Assembly (NCBI GenBank): GCA_963580455.1
Contig: OY756961.1
Location: 7,235,001-7,299,000 of the forward strand
Source: Euonymus europaeus
Taxonomy: Eukaryota; Streptophyta; Magnoliopsida; Celastrales; Celastraceae
Length of the DNA stretch: 64,000 nucleotides
Direction: 5' to 3'
Part shown: positions 15,447 through 25,837 of the stretch, one piece after another
How the letters are laid out: every line of letters begins with the position of its first letter
Position numbering within the stretch: the first letter of the stretch is position 1
Notes under the pieces: model-generated
The model's database searches: none
The model's input: only the letters and a program-made list of their open reading frames with translations
What the model was told of the DNA's origin: nothing
Position numbers and translations under genes: made by a program

Positions 15447-15730
15447 TAACCCAATCCTGTTGATCTTACTCAGAAGTTGTTTTCTTTAACTGCTAGTATA
15501 ATATTCAAGATAGCTTTTGGGAGGAGCTTTCAAGGAAGTGCCTTAAATCATGATAAATTTCATGAAGTGGTTCATGAATGTGAGGCCATTTTGGGGAGCT
15601 TTTCTGCACAAGAGTACTTCCTATATGTAGGTTGGATCGTCGACAAGTTTATCGGTCACGGCATGACTTGAAAATTTTTTCCGCAAGATGAATTCTTTCT
15701 TCCAACATATAATCGAAGATTGTAAATTGG
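15447..15730 (+). pseudogene. Captured CYP71-type P450 fragment 1
   Basis: Reads 'NPVDLTQKLFSLTASIIFKI', then 'AFGRSFQGS', 'HEVVHECEAILGSFSAQEYF' and 'VGWIVDKFIGHG', the middle part of a CYP71-family monooxygenase. A one-base frameshift near 15,668 moves the frame to 'ENFFRKMNSFFQHIIEDC'. The start of the protein and the proline-rich hinge are absent. It lies between the MULE TIRs on the same strand as the transposase relic and was probably carried in as host sequence. Confidence 0.82.
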
Positions 15731-15759
15731 GAATTCTCCCAAGATCGTTAGCCAGAATA

Positions 15760-15960
15760 ATGGAAACAAAAATGCGGAAAAATAAAAGAGATAATACCGA
15801 GAGTTTTACGAGGAAAACACAACCCGGGAAAAACCTCGGGTCTATAAGCGACTAACCTCAAGAAACAATTCACTAATCTTGAATCAAGAGTAAAACCCTA
15901 TCTTTAAACTAAAGACATTGCTTGTACAACTCATCCCCACTTAGTGTTTGTTTCACTCAA
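15760..15960. repeat. Interspersed repeat shared with 39,390-39,620
   Basis: The text around 'acccgggaaaaacctcgggtc' and 'tataagcgac' recurs in diverged form near 39,400, as does the following 'aaactaaagac' part. No protein is encoded. It interrupts the P450 fragments within the MULE, so it probably arrived as a later nested insertion. I cannot assign it to a class. Confidence 0.5.
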
Positions 15961-16678
15961 CACTCAACCACACACGGTAGAGCTTTACGTTTGGCTCCTC
16001 CAAAAGACTTTAGCAATGAGAAATCACCACACTCACTCCTCAAAACATAAACACCTCACAATAGTTCACTCTTTATACTTGAGCACTCAAGGATTTAAAT
16101 CAAGAAAAATATATATGAGAACCGTATTACAAAGAGAAGCAAACCCTAAGAAATCTAGCTTGCACGTAGCTTCTCCATCCTTCATTTGATGAAGATCGTC
16201 CCTTTATATAGAGAGTCATCCAACTTTTTGATTTGATTCATTGGATCATGATATTATCTGAAAATATATATATCCTGTAAACCACCTAGAGATAAAGCAA
16301 AAAGTCCAAAGAGATATTGATAAAGTAAAAAAGCAAACCTACCACCTATCCACTAAGTGGTGTAGTATAGATATATCTCTTATTTATTTATTTTGCATTT
16401 ATCTTTATAAACAATAAATATTATCAACTTAGAAACAAAACAACACACACTTTTATCACATTAATATCCATGTCACGTGACTAAGTATCCCATGCAAGCC
16501 ATGCACATACTTACGTAAACATGCACATATTTACGTAATAGGAATAACTGATATTGATGCAACTTACACAAGGTTACTTCAGAAGCATAACTATAAGACA
16601 TCACATGATTGTCATACGTGTTAATCATTTTGAACCAACAAAGATCATATTGAACCTGGGAGTGCATAAAAAGATCAG

Positions 16679-17195
16679 GAAGATATTGTTGATTTGATGC
16701 TAAGGATACAAAGAGATCAAACAGAGCATTGGAAAACTAGGCTCACAAAAGATTAGCCATCTTTACATATCATGTTATTTTTATAAAATTATTTTCATGA
16801 ATTAATTCAAATGGATGGATTTATAACTTAAGTAATTAAAAATGTTGAATATATTAAAAGGCTTTAAGAGAAGCCATTGCAGAGACATTGTACAAGCACG
16901 TGGGGTAGCTACTTATGGGTCCTAAGGTCTAATCTGGGGAATGTCATAGCTTATAAGGAAATCCAAACCGATGAGGAAAGCACAAAATGAGGTCAGAAAT
17001 TATACTGGAAATAAAGGAAGAGTAATAGAAGACGACATCGAACACTTCCCATACTTGAATATGATAATCAAAGAAACTTTGAGATTACCCCCTCCTGCTC
17101 ATCTTCTACTTCCAAGGGAAGTCATTTCACACTTCAAAGTCAACAATTATAATATAGATCCTAAAACATTTCTCCATTTCGTCAATCTCCGGTGA
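16679..17195 (+). pseudogene. Captured CYP71-type P450 fragments 2 and 3
   Basis: Fragment 2 (16,679-16,760) reads 'EDIVDLMLRIQRDQTEH' then 'LTKD', the stretch before the I-helix in CYP71 enzymes. Fragment 3 (16,959-17,195) reads 'MRKAQNEVRNYTGNKGRV', 'YLNMIIKETLRLPPPAHLLL' and 'HFKVNNYNIDPKT'; the K-helix E-x-x-R motif (ETLR) is intact. The oxygen-binding I-helix motif between them and the haem-binding cysteine loop are missing. The order matches fragment 1, so all three come from one P450 gene. Confidence 0.85.
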
Positions 17196-17762
17196 CGATT
17201 TTCGGTAGTCCGAATCAATGAAGAATGCTTCTTTTGAGAAGAGAAAACCTTCGAGACCTTGTAGCTTCACAATTTGATGTATAAGGAGAGGAGAGGCAAG
17301 CCAAAGTTTATAACCCTAGGTTTAACAACTGAAATAGAAACAAGAAAGAGGGCGAGAGAAACGGGCGAGAGAAACAAGAAAGAGGGAGGAAAAGTTTTAT
17401 TCTTTTCTTTTTGAAATTCAAATGGCTAACGGAAGTCTTCCTCCGTTAAACTTCTATTAAAATTCATATATGTTCCATGAGTTTTTTCTAATGTCTTAAG
17501 TGTCATCATGTTAATGGACCAAACACATCACATCAGCATTCCACATTGTGTGCCCGGTCCTCAGAATATTTTCTCATCAAAATTTATATGGTAAGGAATC
17601 TGATTACCGTATAATTAGATTATATTTTAATTTTAAATTAATGAATACCAAATTATTATAATCCGAATAATACAATTATTATTCGCTTACGGTCGTGGGA
17701 AGTAGTCAAGACTCAAGACCCGTTCAAAACATAGTTTCAGTCTTGCGTCTTCAAGCTTTGAA

Positions 17763-20498
17763 ATGAAAAGGAAGCGACTTCAAGCTTTGTGCAAGAAGCA
17801 TGGCATTCCTGCTAATTCAACCAATCTTGAAATGGCCGATAGGTTATCTTTACTTCTCAAGGTGCATCCAAAAACCCTCATGAATTTATTATTTCTCGTG
17901 TTCTGCTTGGTTTCTCGGAAACGCTATGGGAATTAGAAGGGTTTCCTAGGGTTTATGGCTGATTTCTTGTATACAAGCTGAAGCAAGTGATGGAATTCAA
18001 CCAATTTGTTGAATTAATGACTTGCATTAACTTTGGGATTAATAATAAAATTAACCCAGAGAGAATCAGTTGGAGTGGTGGAGTACCGATTTATTGTAGT
18101 TATTTCTGTAAATTATGCTGCTGTTTATTTTTTCTTATTCGATTTGACAGGGGACTGATGCTCTCACTTCATTTGGCCAGTCATGCTCTATTAACAGTTT
18201 GGGAGAAACTGCAAGTGAGAAGGAATCCATTGATGAAATTCGTAAAGTCAAGAAAGTGAGGTTTAATCCCGACACTGAAGTGCGTTACTATGTGGTTTCA
18301 GTCAAAAGACTGGGTCGTAGGAGATCTATGGTGAAGAAGCCGGCACAAGAAAATCCTGTGAAGCTCTCGAAGGAGACTGCGGACAACACAAGTAGAATTA
18401 CAAGGTCTCGAGCACAAAATGCAGTTGAAGGAAAAGCAAATAAAATTCTTGCATCAGTTGGGAAAAAGAGAAGGAGAAAAGGCATTAAGGGAGGCAATGA
18501 GGTGGAAAACTATGTGGATAGAGATAATTTAGGGCCTACTGTAGTGGAATTATGTAGTAATGTTGTCGAACATGGTGATACTAAATTAAGTAGAAGGAAG
18601 TTGAGAAATGGTGAGGTAGAGAATGGAAAGAGTGGGGATGAGGGTGGAGAGGATCAGGTGGTTTCGAGGAAGAATTTTCTTCGTAGAAGTTCTAGGGAAA
18701 GAGCGAAAGCTAAATATGGTGACGAGGTTCTTTTGTTGAATTCAGCTTCTGGAGGAAACAACATTGCATATGGGGATGCTAAACTTGGAGTTTCAATGGG
18801 GATTCTTGTGGAGTTGAAGGAGAAGGAAATAAAATTCTTGCATCAGTCGGGAAGAAGAGAGGGATAAATGACATTAAGGGAGGCAATGAGGTAGAAAATG
18901 GTGTCGATAGAGATGTGTTAGTTCCTCCTGCAGTGGAATTATGTAGTAATGTTGTTGAAGATGGTGATACTAAATTGAGTAAAAGGAAGTTTAGAAATGT
19001 TAGGGTAGAGAATGGAAAGAGAGGGGATGAAGGTGGAAAGGATCTGGTAGTTTCAAGGAAGAATATCCCACGTAGATATTTTAGGAAAAGAGGGAATGCT
19101 AAAAGTGGTGACGAGGTTCTTTTATTGAATTCAGCTTCTGAAGGAAACAACATTGCATATGGGGATGCTAAACTTAAGATTTTCAATGCGGATTCTCATG
19201 GAGTTGAAGCTGCAATCAAGGTTATTGAGGTCCATAGAAAGGGTATTGAGTTTAGTAAAGTTAATGACAAGATTTCTCTAACTTCTGACCTTCCAAGAAG
19301 GTCTAGGCACAACGCTGCTGTACTTGACACCACTGTTCCCAGTGATGAAACAGCTAGAGGGACAAAGGAGAAGAGAGAACTACTGCCAGATAGGGAAGTT
19401 TACTTGACTGAGGTACCCTTGAGGAGGTCTAGCAGAAATCCTTGTGGGCATAAATCAATAGCGACCTCCAACAAAGTGAATGGGATCGTAGATGGTATCG
19501 GAAAAGAGAAGCGAAGCAAGCGAAGAGGGGAGTCGATTTTGAAAGAAGAAACTGTGGCTACAGAGCATGGCTCTTCAGTTGACAAACCTTCAAAAGGAAT
19601 CACATGTAATGCCTCCAAATGCAACTTGGTTTCAGCAGCTGTATTAATTGATGACACTAATAAAAATCAGCAACAGAGTACATTTGGGAGGCCAATTTTA
19701 GGTAAGGAAGCCTTAACTGCTGAGATGGTTGTTGTCTCTAATATTTCTTAATCTATTGCTGCTTCTGACAGTTACTTGCTTAGCTCATCTATGTGTGTTA
19801 TAGCTGATATGTCTTAATCTATTGCTGCTTCTAACAGTTAGTTGCTTAGCTCATATACATGTGTCTTAGAGAGTGTGTATTTATATGTACGTATATATAT
19901 ATACAGGCGGGCTCAAGAGCGGGATCCCGCTCTTGGCCGTCCAATTTATTTTTCTTTAAAAAAATCCATTCCCTCCCCAATTCACAGGCGCCCCAAGTAT
20001 CTCCCTCTTCCTCAGTCCAAGACACTCCTCTTCTCCGATTTGTCTCCTTCTCTCTGCCTTTCGAGTTTCGACCCTAAAACTAGATCAAAAAAGAAAAAAG
20101 AAAAAAGATGGCCTTCAAAGATCTGATTTAAGTGGTCCTACTCTGTGTCCAGTGCGAGGAAGCATAACTCCTATTTTCATTCAAAATTCAAGAATACGAC
20201 CGATACGATCGATTGGCGTTGAAGTCCGCCTCTTTCGTTGTTTGTTCCAGTCATTTTTGTTTTTAGATATGCGCAGGAGTGTCTGCCAGTATAGAAGAAG
20301 AGATGAATCGGGATCAAAAAGAGATGAATCTGGAAGTGAATCGAGATCGAGAAGAGAGAGAGAGAGAGAGGATGAATCGGGTCGAGAGAATGAATTGGGA
20401 AGTTTTATTTTTTTAAAAACAAAAATCTAATATGGCCGTCCATTTAATCGGACGGCCAGCAACGGGATCCTGCATGAATTGCTAAATGTGGGATCCCG

Positions 20499-20541
<43 letters not shown>

Positions 20542-21385
20542 GATAATGTCTTCTGTGCTGATTAAAGCTTGATATTTCATTAACTAGCGATTTCAATATT
20601 TCATTCATGGTAATAACAGGACACAAAAGCTTTGATCTTGATGATGTACACATACCAGCCAATTGTGACTGGAATTTCTTTTTAAGAGATGGTACAAGGG
20701 ATGAAGTAGGAAAATTAGACGATGCCAGGGATTCTAATGAGAATTCAAATAGGGGGGATTTTGAAGAGGTGAAGGAAAATGTAGTTATAAATGAACAGGT
20801 TGCTTCAAAATTTGATGAAGAGCTACTTGGTGAGCATGAGCATTGTGAAGATAAATATGTCACGTTGGAAAACAATCACTTCATTATCAAAGAGAAGCTT
20901 GACTATGGAAAAGACAAAATTTTAGAGGAGCAAGTCGACGAGGTTACTTGCATGAAACATGCCATTCTTTCTGGTCTTACGGTGCAGTGTGATTTAGACC
21001 ACCCAAAAGATGATTTTTCGGAATACATTGTTGAGAAAATGGGATTTGTAAAGCTGTATAAGGATGTGTCTAAAGAAGATTCCTTGCAAAGGGAAATGGA
21101 CCAGCCATTGACAGAAGATGTGGATCGGTCTCCTGCACACACCACTTCTAGTGTTGGTTAGTCTATATTTTTTTTTCTCTAGTTATGTTAGTCTTCTGAT
21201 CCACAATCTATTTCAGGCCTTATCTAACAAGATGGCCAATCTTGTGTGTAGGCATTGCTGCCGAAGATGTTGGAAGAGAGCGCCCGCGGCTCAACTTGGG
21301 ATTGTTGCCTCAGAAGAACAGTCCGCGTTTGCAAAAGGAGGAAAACAACAGTATATCATCTCTGAACAGTTCAAATCTACAGTAA
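17763..21385 (+). CDS. Basic SAP-like nuclear protein, frameshifted copy
   Basis: Four exons fit GT-AG rules: 17763-17861, 18151-19701, 20620-21156 and 21252-21385. The N-terminus 'KRKRLQALCKKHGIPANSTN' followed by 'LEMADRLSLLLK' resembles a SAP-type DNA-binding helix pair. Exon 2 is Lys/Arg-rich with recurring R-R-S-S/R-R motifs ('ITRSRAQ', 'LRRSSRERAK', 'PRRSRHNAA', 'LRRSSRNP'), suggesting a chromatin protein; exon 3 is acidic. Exon 2 contains two tandem copies of about 390 bp (18,423 and 18,813). The first lacks one base near 18,790, giving a stop at about 18,865. Intron phases work only if that base is counted, so either the sequence has an error or this allele is broken. After the final TAA (21383) the same frame stays open past a second stop. 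I do not recognise the family; function is unknown. Confidence 0.65.
19917..20515. mobile_element. Palindrome-bounded insertion in intron 2
   Basis: The intron holds a segment starting with the perfect palindrome GAGCGGGATCCCGCTC (19917-19932) followed by 'ttggccgtcca'. Near 20,430-20,500 come the inverted counterparts 'ggacggccagcaacgggatcc' (as 'cggacggcc' and 'acgggatcc') and 'gggatcccgctct'. (TA)n and (CT)n tracts flank it. This looks like a small inverted-end DNA element inserted at a TA-rich site, but I cannot fix its exact ends or a target duplication. A hairpin 'ggccgtcc...ggacggcc' sits at its right end. Confidence 0.45.
20500..20541. repeat. (CT)n(AT)n compound microsatellite
   Basis: A CT tract runs directly into an AT tract at the right edge of the palindrome-bounded insertion, about 80 bp before exon 3 of the SAP-like gene. 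Confidence 0.9.
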
Positions 21386-22510
21386 TGAAAGGGAAAACCA
21401 ACGAAACTGGATTGTAAAAACTCCCAAGAAACTGCTTGTAATGGACTATATGAAAGAAAACGATCAGTGTCAGGAGAGAGCAAGTTGGTAAAATCACAGC
21501 AACAAGTACATTTTGAAGAGGTGGGCTCTCGCAGACATCAGATTGAGCTAGATTATAGTTCTTGCATATCTTTTGATAGAAGAGCTTAGCATATCTCATG
21601 CGTTTTGATTTATGAACAGAATTGTGAAAAGAAACAGAGGGAAACTTGATTATTGTATCATGGTAAGACTGTCTGTCTGCTGCTGAGCAGCTTAGGAAGC
21701 TTTGCTTTTGTTTCCCAGTTCATGTTTTGGTTGCTGTTTATATCTGGAATTTAAAATCGTTACCCTAGCATATAAAGTTACATGATTTCGCAATTGACAG
21801 ATATTTTTATGATAAACTAGTTACTGATGGAGAAGTAGATAATTAGAACACAACATTTCTGGGTTTCAAAATTAACACTGCTTCACCAAAATGGCTAAGT
21901 CAAAATCATTTTCTGAGGCTGACTGCAGGTTATGATTTTCACCATATGCATTGCTGAGAGCTGGTGAAGAGATTCTACATCGAGACAGCTTCCCAATGAA
22001 ATAACCTAAAAAATTATCAACGACATGCATGCAGTTAACACTTCTGTGGCTCTATCCGTATTTGTCTACATAAAAGATGCTACAATCAGGATAAATATCT
22101 CTTGCTTATAAAGTTCCTGAAATGGGTGAGGTCGGAGACAGGCAGGATGTTCAAAAATATAAATCGACAAAAATAAACAAATAAATCTGTAACAGACAAA
22201 TAATCACAGTAGAAAATCGAAAGTGTTCCACCAACTAAGACCTTGTAAGCAAGTGTCAATGGACACTGCAGTACCAAGTCCAAGCAGAATTCTTACTGGA
22301 AGACTTCATCACCTTCAACCCTTGGACTCCCTATAACCAGTCATATGGTTATTATGAAAACTATCGCCTTTGATGCTGTAAGACGATTTTCATCCCCACA
22401 TATTTGACAAATCTAATCTGCACTATATACCATTATCAGAAAAACTAATTTATACTAAAACCATCCACACAATATTCACATATAACACAATATTCACATA
22501 TAAAAAAAAA
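21386..22510. other. Intergenic; possible 3' remnant of the SAP-like gene
   Basis: The frame of the last exon stays open beyond the two stops at 21383-21388 to about 21,588 ('GLYERKRSVSGESKLVKSQQ'), which looks like former coding sequence. The rest, to 22,510, shows no recognisable gene, RNA or element. Confidence 0.4.
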
Positions 22511-22515
22511 AACTC

Positions 22516-22851
22516 ACATTTGCAAAGCCATACTTCTTTTAACCATAATTATCCAAGCATCATGCAACAACAATATTTCCATATCCATGGCACGATTCAA
22601 ACCTTGCGGCTCGATTGAAGCTAGAAGATGATGAATCTTGTTGGATTCATTGGTGGACTCCAAGCATGCAGTGGAGAGATACTTGTTTTCTTTCTCAATG
22701 GAGAGACTTAGGCCATGGATGTTGTCAGGCTGTGCATACAATTGGACACCAATGTTGGCCTAATTTGATAGATATACTTGGTTTTACTTCTGAAGAGGAA
22801 GACATTATTGAAGGTTATTGTGATGCAATTGACATAATGCCACTTCATTAA
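22516..22851 (+). pseudogene. Egg cell-secreted protein 1-like pseudogene
   Basis: Pieces of an EC1/prolamin-like secreted protein are spread over three frames. A hydrophobic leader (about 22,521-22,560, 'KAILLLTIIIQASC') is followed by 'ARLKLEDDESCW', then in another frame 'LQACSGEILVFFLNGET', then 'LGHGCCQAVHTIGHQCWPNL' and 'ILGFTSEEEDIIEGYCD'. The order and cysteine spacing (C-W, A-C, C-C, C-W-P, Y-C-D) match EC1 proteins, which the egg cell releases to activate sperm at double fertilisation. At least two frame changes break it and no start codon is visible at the expected place. The longest intact frame covers only the C-terminal part. It may be a remnant of a local or dispersed duplicate. 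Confidence 0.78.
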
Positions 22852-22987
22852 ACCCTGCTTCTGCTGCTGCTCTAATTACTCCCACTTTGGCTCCTTAATC
22901 ACTATTGGTAGTGATAAGAATGATAATGGTTCAATGGAATCTTAGTCCCGGTTTTTGTCTCTAACAATTGGCTTTTGAATTTGAGCA

Positions 22988-23011
22988 TTAAAAAAAAAAA
23001 AAAAAAAAAAA
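22988..23011. repeat. Poly(A) tract
   Basis: About 23 A residues in a row between the EC1-like pseudogene and the tRNA gene. It may be a retroposition tail, but no element body is visible upstream. Confidence 0.85.
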
Positions 23012-23037
23012 CAGAGGTTACAAAAATTTAAAAGAAA

Positions 23038-23109
23038 TGTGGGTGCCGGGATTCGAGCCCAGGTCTCCACGGCCACAACGTGGAATTCTAACCACTAAAC
23101 TACACCCAC
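23038..23109 (-). tRNA. trnH-GUG: tRNA-His (GUG)
   Basis: The minus strand folds into a full 72-nt cloverleaf. The acceptor stem is GTGGGTG/CACCCAC; the anticodon stem-loop is CCACG-TTGTGGC-CGTGG with anticodon GTG; the T-loop is CTCGAAT; the discriminator base is A. Internal promoter boxes A (TAGTTTAGTGG) and B (GGCTCGAATCC) are present. A T-rich run just past the 3' end (TTTCTTTT) fits Pol III termination. Relative to the usual plant sequence (GTGGCTG/CAGCCAC) one acceptor pair is swapped on both sides, so pairing is kept. One G-T pair occurs in the T stem. No CCA is encoded, as expected for a nuclear gene. Confidence 0.93.
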
Positions 23110-23834
23110 TTAGTTGCTCTGGTCACACATATAATATTTATTTATAATAAGAATCACAAATAAAAGGATATCACAAAACTACCTTTTTTGTTCCACAATT
23201 AATTTAAGGATAAAGTAAGATAATTTGATCACATCTTTCATTAGATCGATTCTCTGATTATGATTTGCGTTAAAACATTGCAATATAATTAATTAGGATA
23301 AAGGATATATATCATCTTTCACATTACATGAAAAGAAAAACATCCTTTCAGTGGCGTAGAAGGTCCTGAACGAACTTGACAAAAAGGGATCCCCTTTAAA
23401 TTTATTTAAATGTCAAATAATTCTTAAAAATCAAATTCTAAATTAGATATTACTTAAGTATGACTTTTCAAACATTTTGAGATGTGAAATCATTAATTAT
23501 ATTGGTGTAATCAATTTTGACCAACGCAACTTTTAATTGACAACATAACTAACGTATTTAATCTTTCTTGTGATATTGTGGATCGAAAATATAGCAAGAA
23601 AATCACACATGACACTATTAATCAACCACAACAACAAATAAGTAAAATATAATTTTTTATTGACTTTAATTTTATATGGGCTGAGTAGTGCATGTAATGT
23701 CATTAGACTAATATTAAATGAGACAATTTGGACTAAACTAGTATATATATATTATTTTTTTTTTGAAAAATGTGAGACCCTGGCAGAGTAGAAGCCTTGG
23801 ACGGTGGCCAGTCTCGCCCCACCTCAGGGTCGTC

Positions 23835-23837
<3 letters not shown>

Positions 23838-23890
<53 letters not shown>
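23838..23890. repeat. (TA)n microsatellite
   Basis: About 26 TA units; shorter TA tracts recur near 24,118-24,140, 24,244-24,272 and 24,693-24,711. None has a counterpart of this length in copy B. Confidence 0.95.
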
Positions 23891-23891
<1 letters not shown>

Positions 23892-24240
23892 CAAAAGACA
23901 AAAATCTTAATAATTATGGTAAATACATATGTCGCCCTGACATTTAAGCCTCATCATTTGGCTCGTAAGCTTAGGCTCGAAATTGCATCGGGCTTGAGTA
24001 GTCTGACCCAATACTTGGCAGGCTTAAGCTCAATTTTTGGGTTGAGCCCAGCTAGAAGCCCGACCACTTGGGCCAAGATTGGACCGCCAGGCCAAAGGCC
24101 TTACTTGATATTATTAATATATATATATATATATATATATGAAAATATATAAATATATAAGGAAATAATATATAGTTAATATATATAAGTGAGTGTAGAA
24201 AATGTCCACATAATGACTTCATCTATTGCATACTTAATTT

Positions 24241-24276
<36 letters not shown>

Positions 24277-24908
24277 TATATATATATATAGCTGTGATAT
24301 TGCATGCTCAATATTGCTTTTCCTATCATCTAAAATAAACCTCTTAATAAAATATAGTTCCAATACAAAAATATATAGTTATAACATGCAATGGTAATTT
24401 TTATTTTTTTTCTTTTAAAATTTTATTATTTAATTAATATATATGATAAAAATAATAAAAGTTTGAACATGGCCTAGTGAGTGATAATTTTATTTTCATT
24501 TTATCTTTTTCAATCTCCGAAGAACAAGTAGAAAACACAAAAATGAAGAATGATTTGACACACGTCCGAAATTATTAGATGAGAATTATACACTCATCTA
24601 ATCTTAATCAAGTTAATTAAGATAAGATAAATCGATGTCAATGAAATCACAGGTTATAAAAATAACTAGCATTTTCACACCTTATAATATGAATATATAT
24701 ATATATATATATTATATATGTATGTATGTATGTATTTATTGCATACGTACATCGAAGAAAAAACAGATAACACCCACATATATAGAGTAAGAAACAAACG
24801 GAGGAAGGTTTGGTTAATGGTTCTACAAACTATGCAGTACTCATGATCATCAACAGTGCAGAGACAATATTATTTAGGGTGGTAATTATAAAATACAGAT
24901 TAATTAAA

Positions 24909-25339
24909 CTAAAAGAGGTGGTGGTGCTTCTTGCCATGAGCCTCTTCTTCTTCTTTCTTGGTATCTTTCTTCTCATGTTTCTCATGGAATGCAAACCCAC
25001 CAGAACCAACTGCTGCTGCTGCTGCTATCTCCTCTACTATCTTGTGTCTGTGAGCATGCTCTGGATCCTTCTTTGCCTCATGCTTCTCATACTGAAAAAA
25101 ATATAAAATCAAACCCACAAAATTAAACAAATAATGAAAACAAAAATCCCGTAAAATCAATAATTATGAAGAAATTAAATTACCAAGGCATAGGCACCGG
25201 CGGTGGCTGCCCCCAGCTCACCGAGGTGTTCCTTGCGCTTATGGTGCTTCTCCTCCGTCCTGTAGTCAACTTCGGAGGCATCGATAGGTTTCTCCTCCTT
25301 ATGGTGGAAGAGATGGTGGTGGTGCTTCTCCTCAGCCAT
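24909..25339 (-). CDS. ASR (ABA/WDS) protein, copy A
   Basis: Two exons, 25339-25184 and 25091-24909, split by a 92-bp GT-AG intron, encode 112 residues. The start is [20 protein letters not shown], a His-rich zinc-binding N-terminus. The ABA/WDS domain follows, with '[17 protein letters not shown]' at the end of exon 1, then '[18 protein letters not shown]' and '[20 protein letters not shown]'; the C-terminus is a Lys/Glu-rich tail ending [11 protein letters not shown] proteins are small, hydrophilic, stress-, ABA- and ripening-induced proteins acting as chaperones and zinc-dependent DNA-binding factors. Compared with copy B it lacks 17 codons after residue 23. A TATA box lies at 25449-25456 and a MITE starts four bases beyond it. 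No lesion is seen. Confidence 0.93.
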
Positions 25340-25448
25340 GGTGGTGCTTAACAAGAGAGTGGAAGGGCAAGGAAAGTTATGAGAAGAGTTGTTTTTATTT
25401 TAGTTGGTAATGCAGTGCTTGGAGTTGGAGTAGAGAAGATGAGGGGAG

Positions 25449-25456
25449 TATTTATA
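25449..25456 (-). promoter_or_regulatory. TATA box of ASR copy A
   Basis: TATAAATA on the minus strand, 110 bp upstream of the ATG. The same box in the same context ('CTTATAAATACTCCCC') stands 106 bp upstream of the ASR copy B start, so it is conserved between duplicates. Confidence 0.8.
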
Positions 25457-25459
25457 AGT

Positions 25460-25837
25460 GATAACCACAATGGTAAATATATTAATGGCCCATTAAATTT
25501 TAAAAATTGGTTCCACATCTATCTCACAAAAAACACAATTTTTAATACAATCAAACCAGCATAACACATATTTCAATGCTGTCACATCAGCAAAACACAT
25601 TTCCCAATGAAAAATCATTATCTAATCCAACTACTTTACTATTTTTCATACTATCTCCATCAAATTTACACCAAAATCAAGACTGGGTCCCACCTTTATT
25701 ACAAAAAGTCAAGCCACATCATCATTCACATAACCAAAATACATATCTCAATACAACCACATTAACAAAACACATTTTTCAACATAGCTACATCAGCAAC
25801 TAATGACCCATTGTCTTTGGCACCATTGTGGTTGCCC
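25460..25837. mobile_element. Tourist-like MITE next to the ASR-A TATA box
   Basis: The 378-bp stretch has no counterpart in copy B. Its ends are inverted: 'aaccacaatggt' on the left and 'accattgtggtt' then 'gccc' on the right. A possible 3-bp target duplication, AGT, lies at 25457-25459 and 25838-25840. The interior is AT-rich without coding frame. Its right end (reversed: GGGCAACCACAATGG) resembles the left end of the PIF/Harbinger relic at 55,951 (GGGCGACCATAGTGG), which suggests related transposases moved both. Confidence 0.65.

Larger units (their letters stand above)
11598..17575 (+). mobile_element. Mutator-like element (FAR1 class) with captured P450
   Basis: A 5,978-bp element bounded by inverted repeats of about 155-170 bp. 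The left TIR (11598 to about 11,755) begins GAGAAAATATTCTG; the right TIR (about 17,407 to 17575) is its complement, with roughly three-quarters identity. It is flanked by a perfect 9-bp duplication. Inside, in order, are a FAR1-type transposase relic (12,301-14,320), a minisatellite (about 15,040-15,210), a cytochrome P450 fragment (15,447-15,730), an interspersed repeat (about 15,760-15,960), two more P450 fragments (16,679-16,760; 16,959-17,195) and the right TIR. The transposase is broken, so the copy cannot drive itself. TIR divergence suggests a moderately old insertion even though the duplication has stayed intact. Confidence 0.9.
11589..17584. repeat. 9-bp target-site duplication of the MULE
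   Basis: The same nine bases, ATCAAAATT, stand at 11589-11597 and 17576-17584, immediately outside the element's inverted ends. Nine bases is the normal MULE target-site duplication length. The match is perfect. Confidence 0.92.

Noticed and set aside
19842..20430. Frames of 72-94 codons in the intron insertion
   Set aside because: Low-complexity Ser/Arg text from CT/GA tracts; no domain, and they lie in an intron.
24810..25106. Hydrophobic plus-strand frame over ASR-A, with a similar one over ASR-B
   Set aside because: Antisense of the Lys/Glu/His-rich ASR coding exon; the apparent membrane protein is an artefact.
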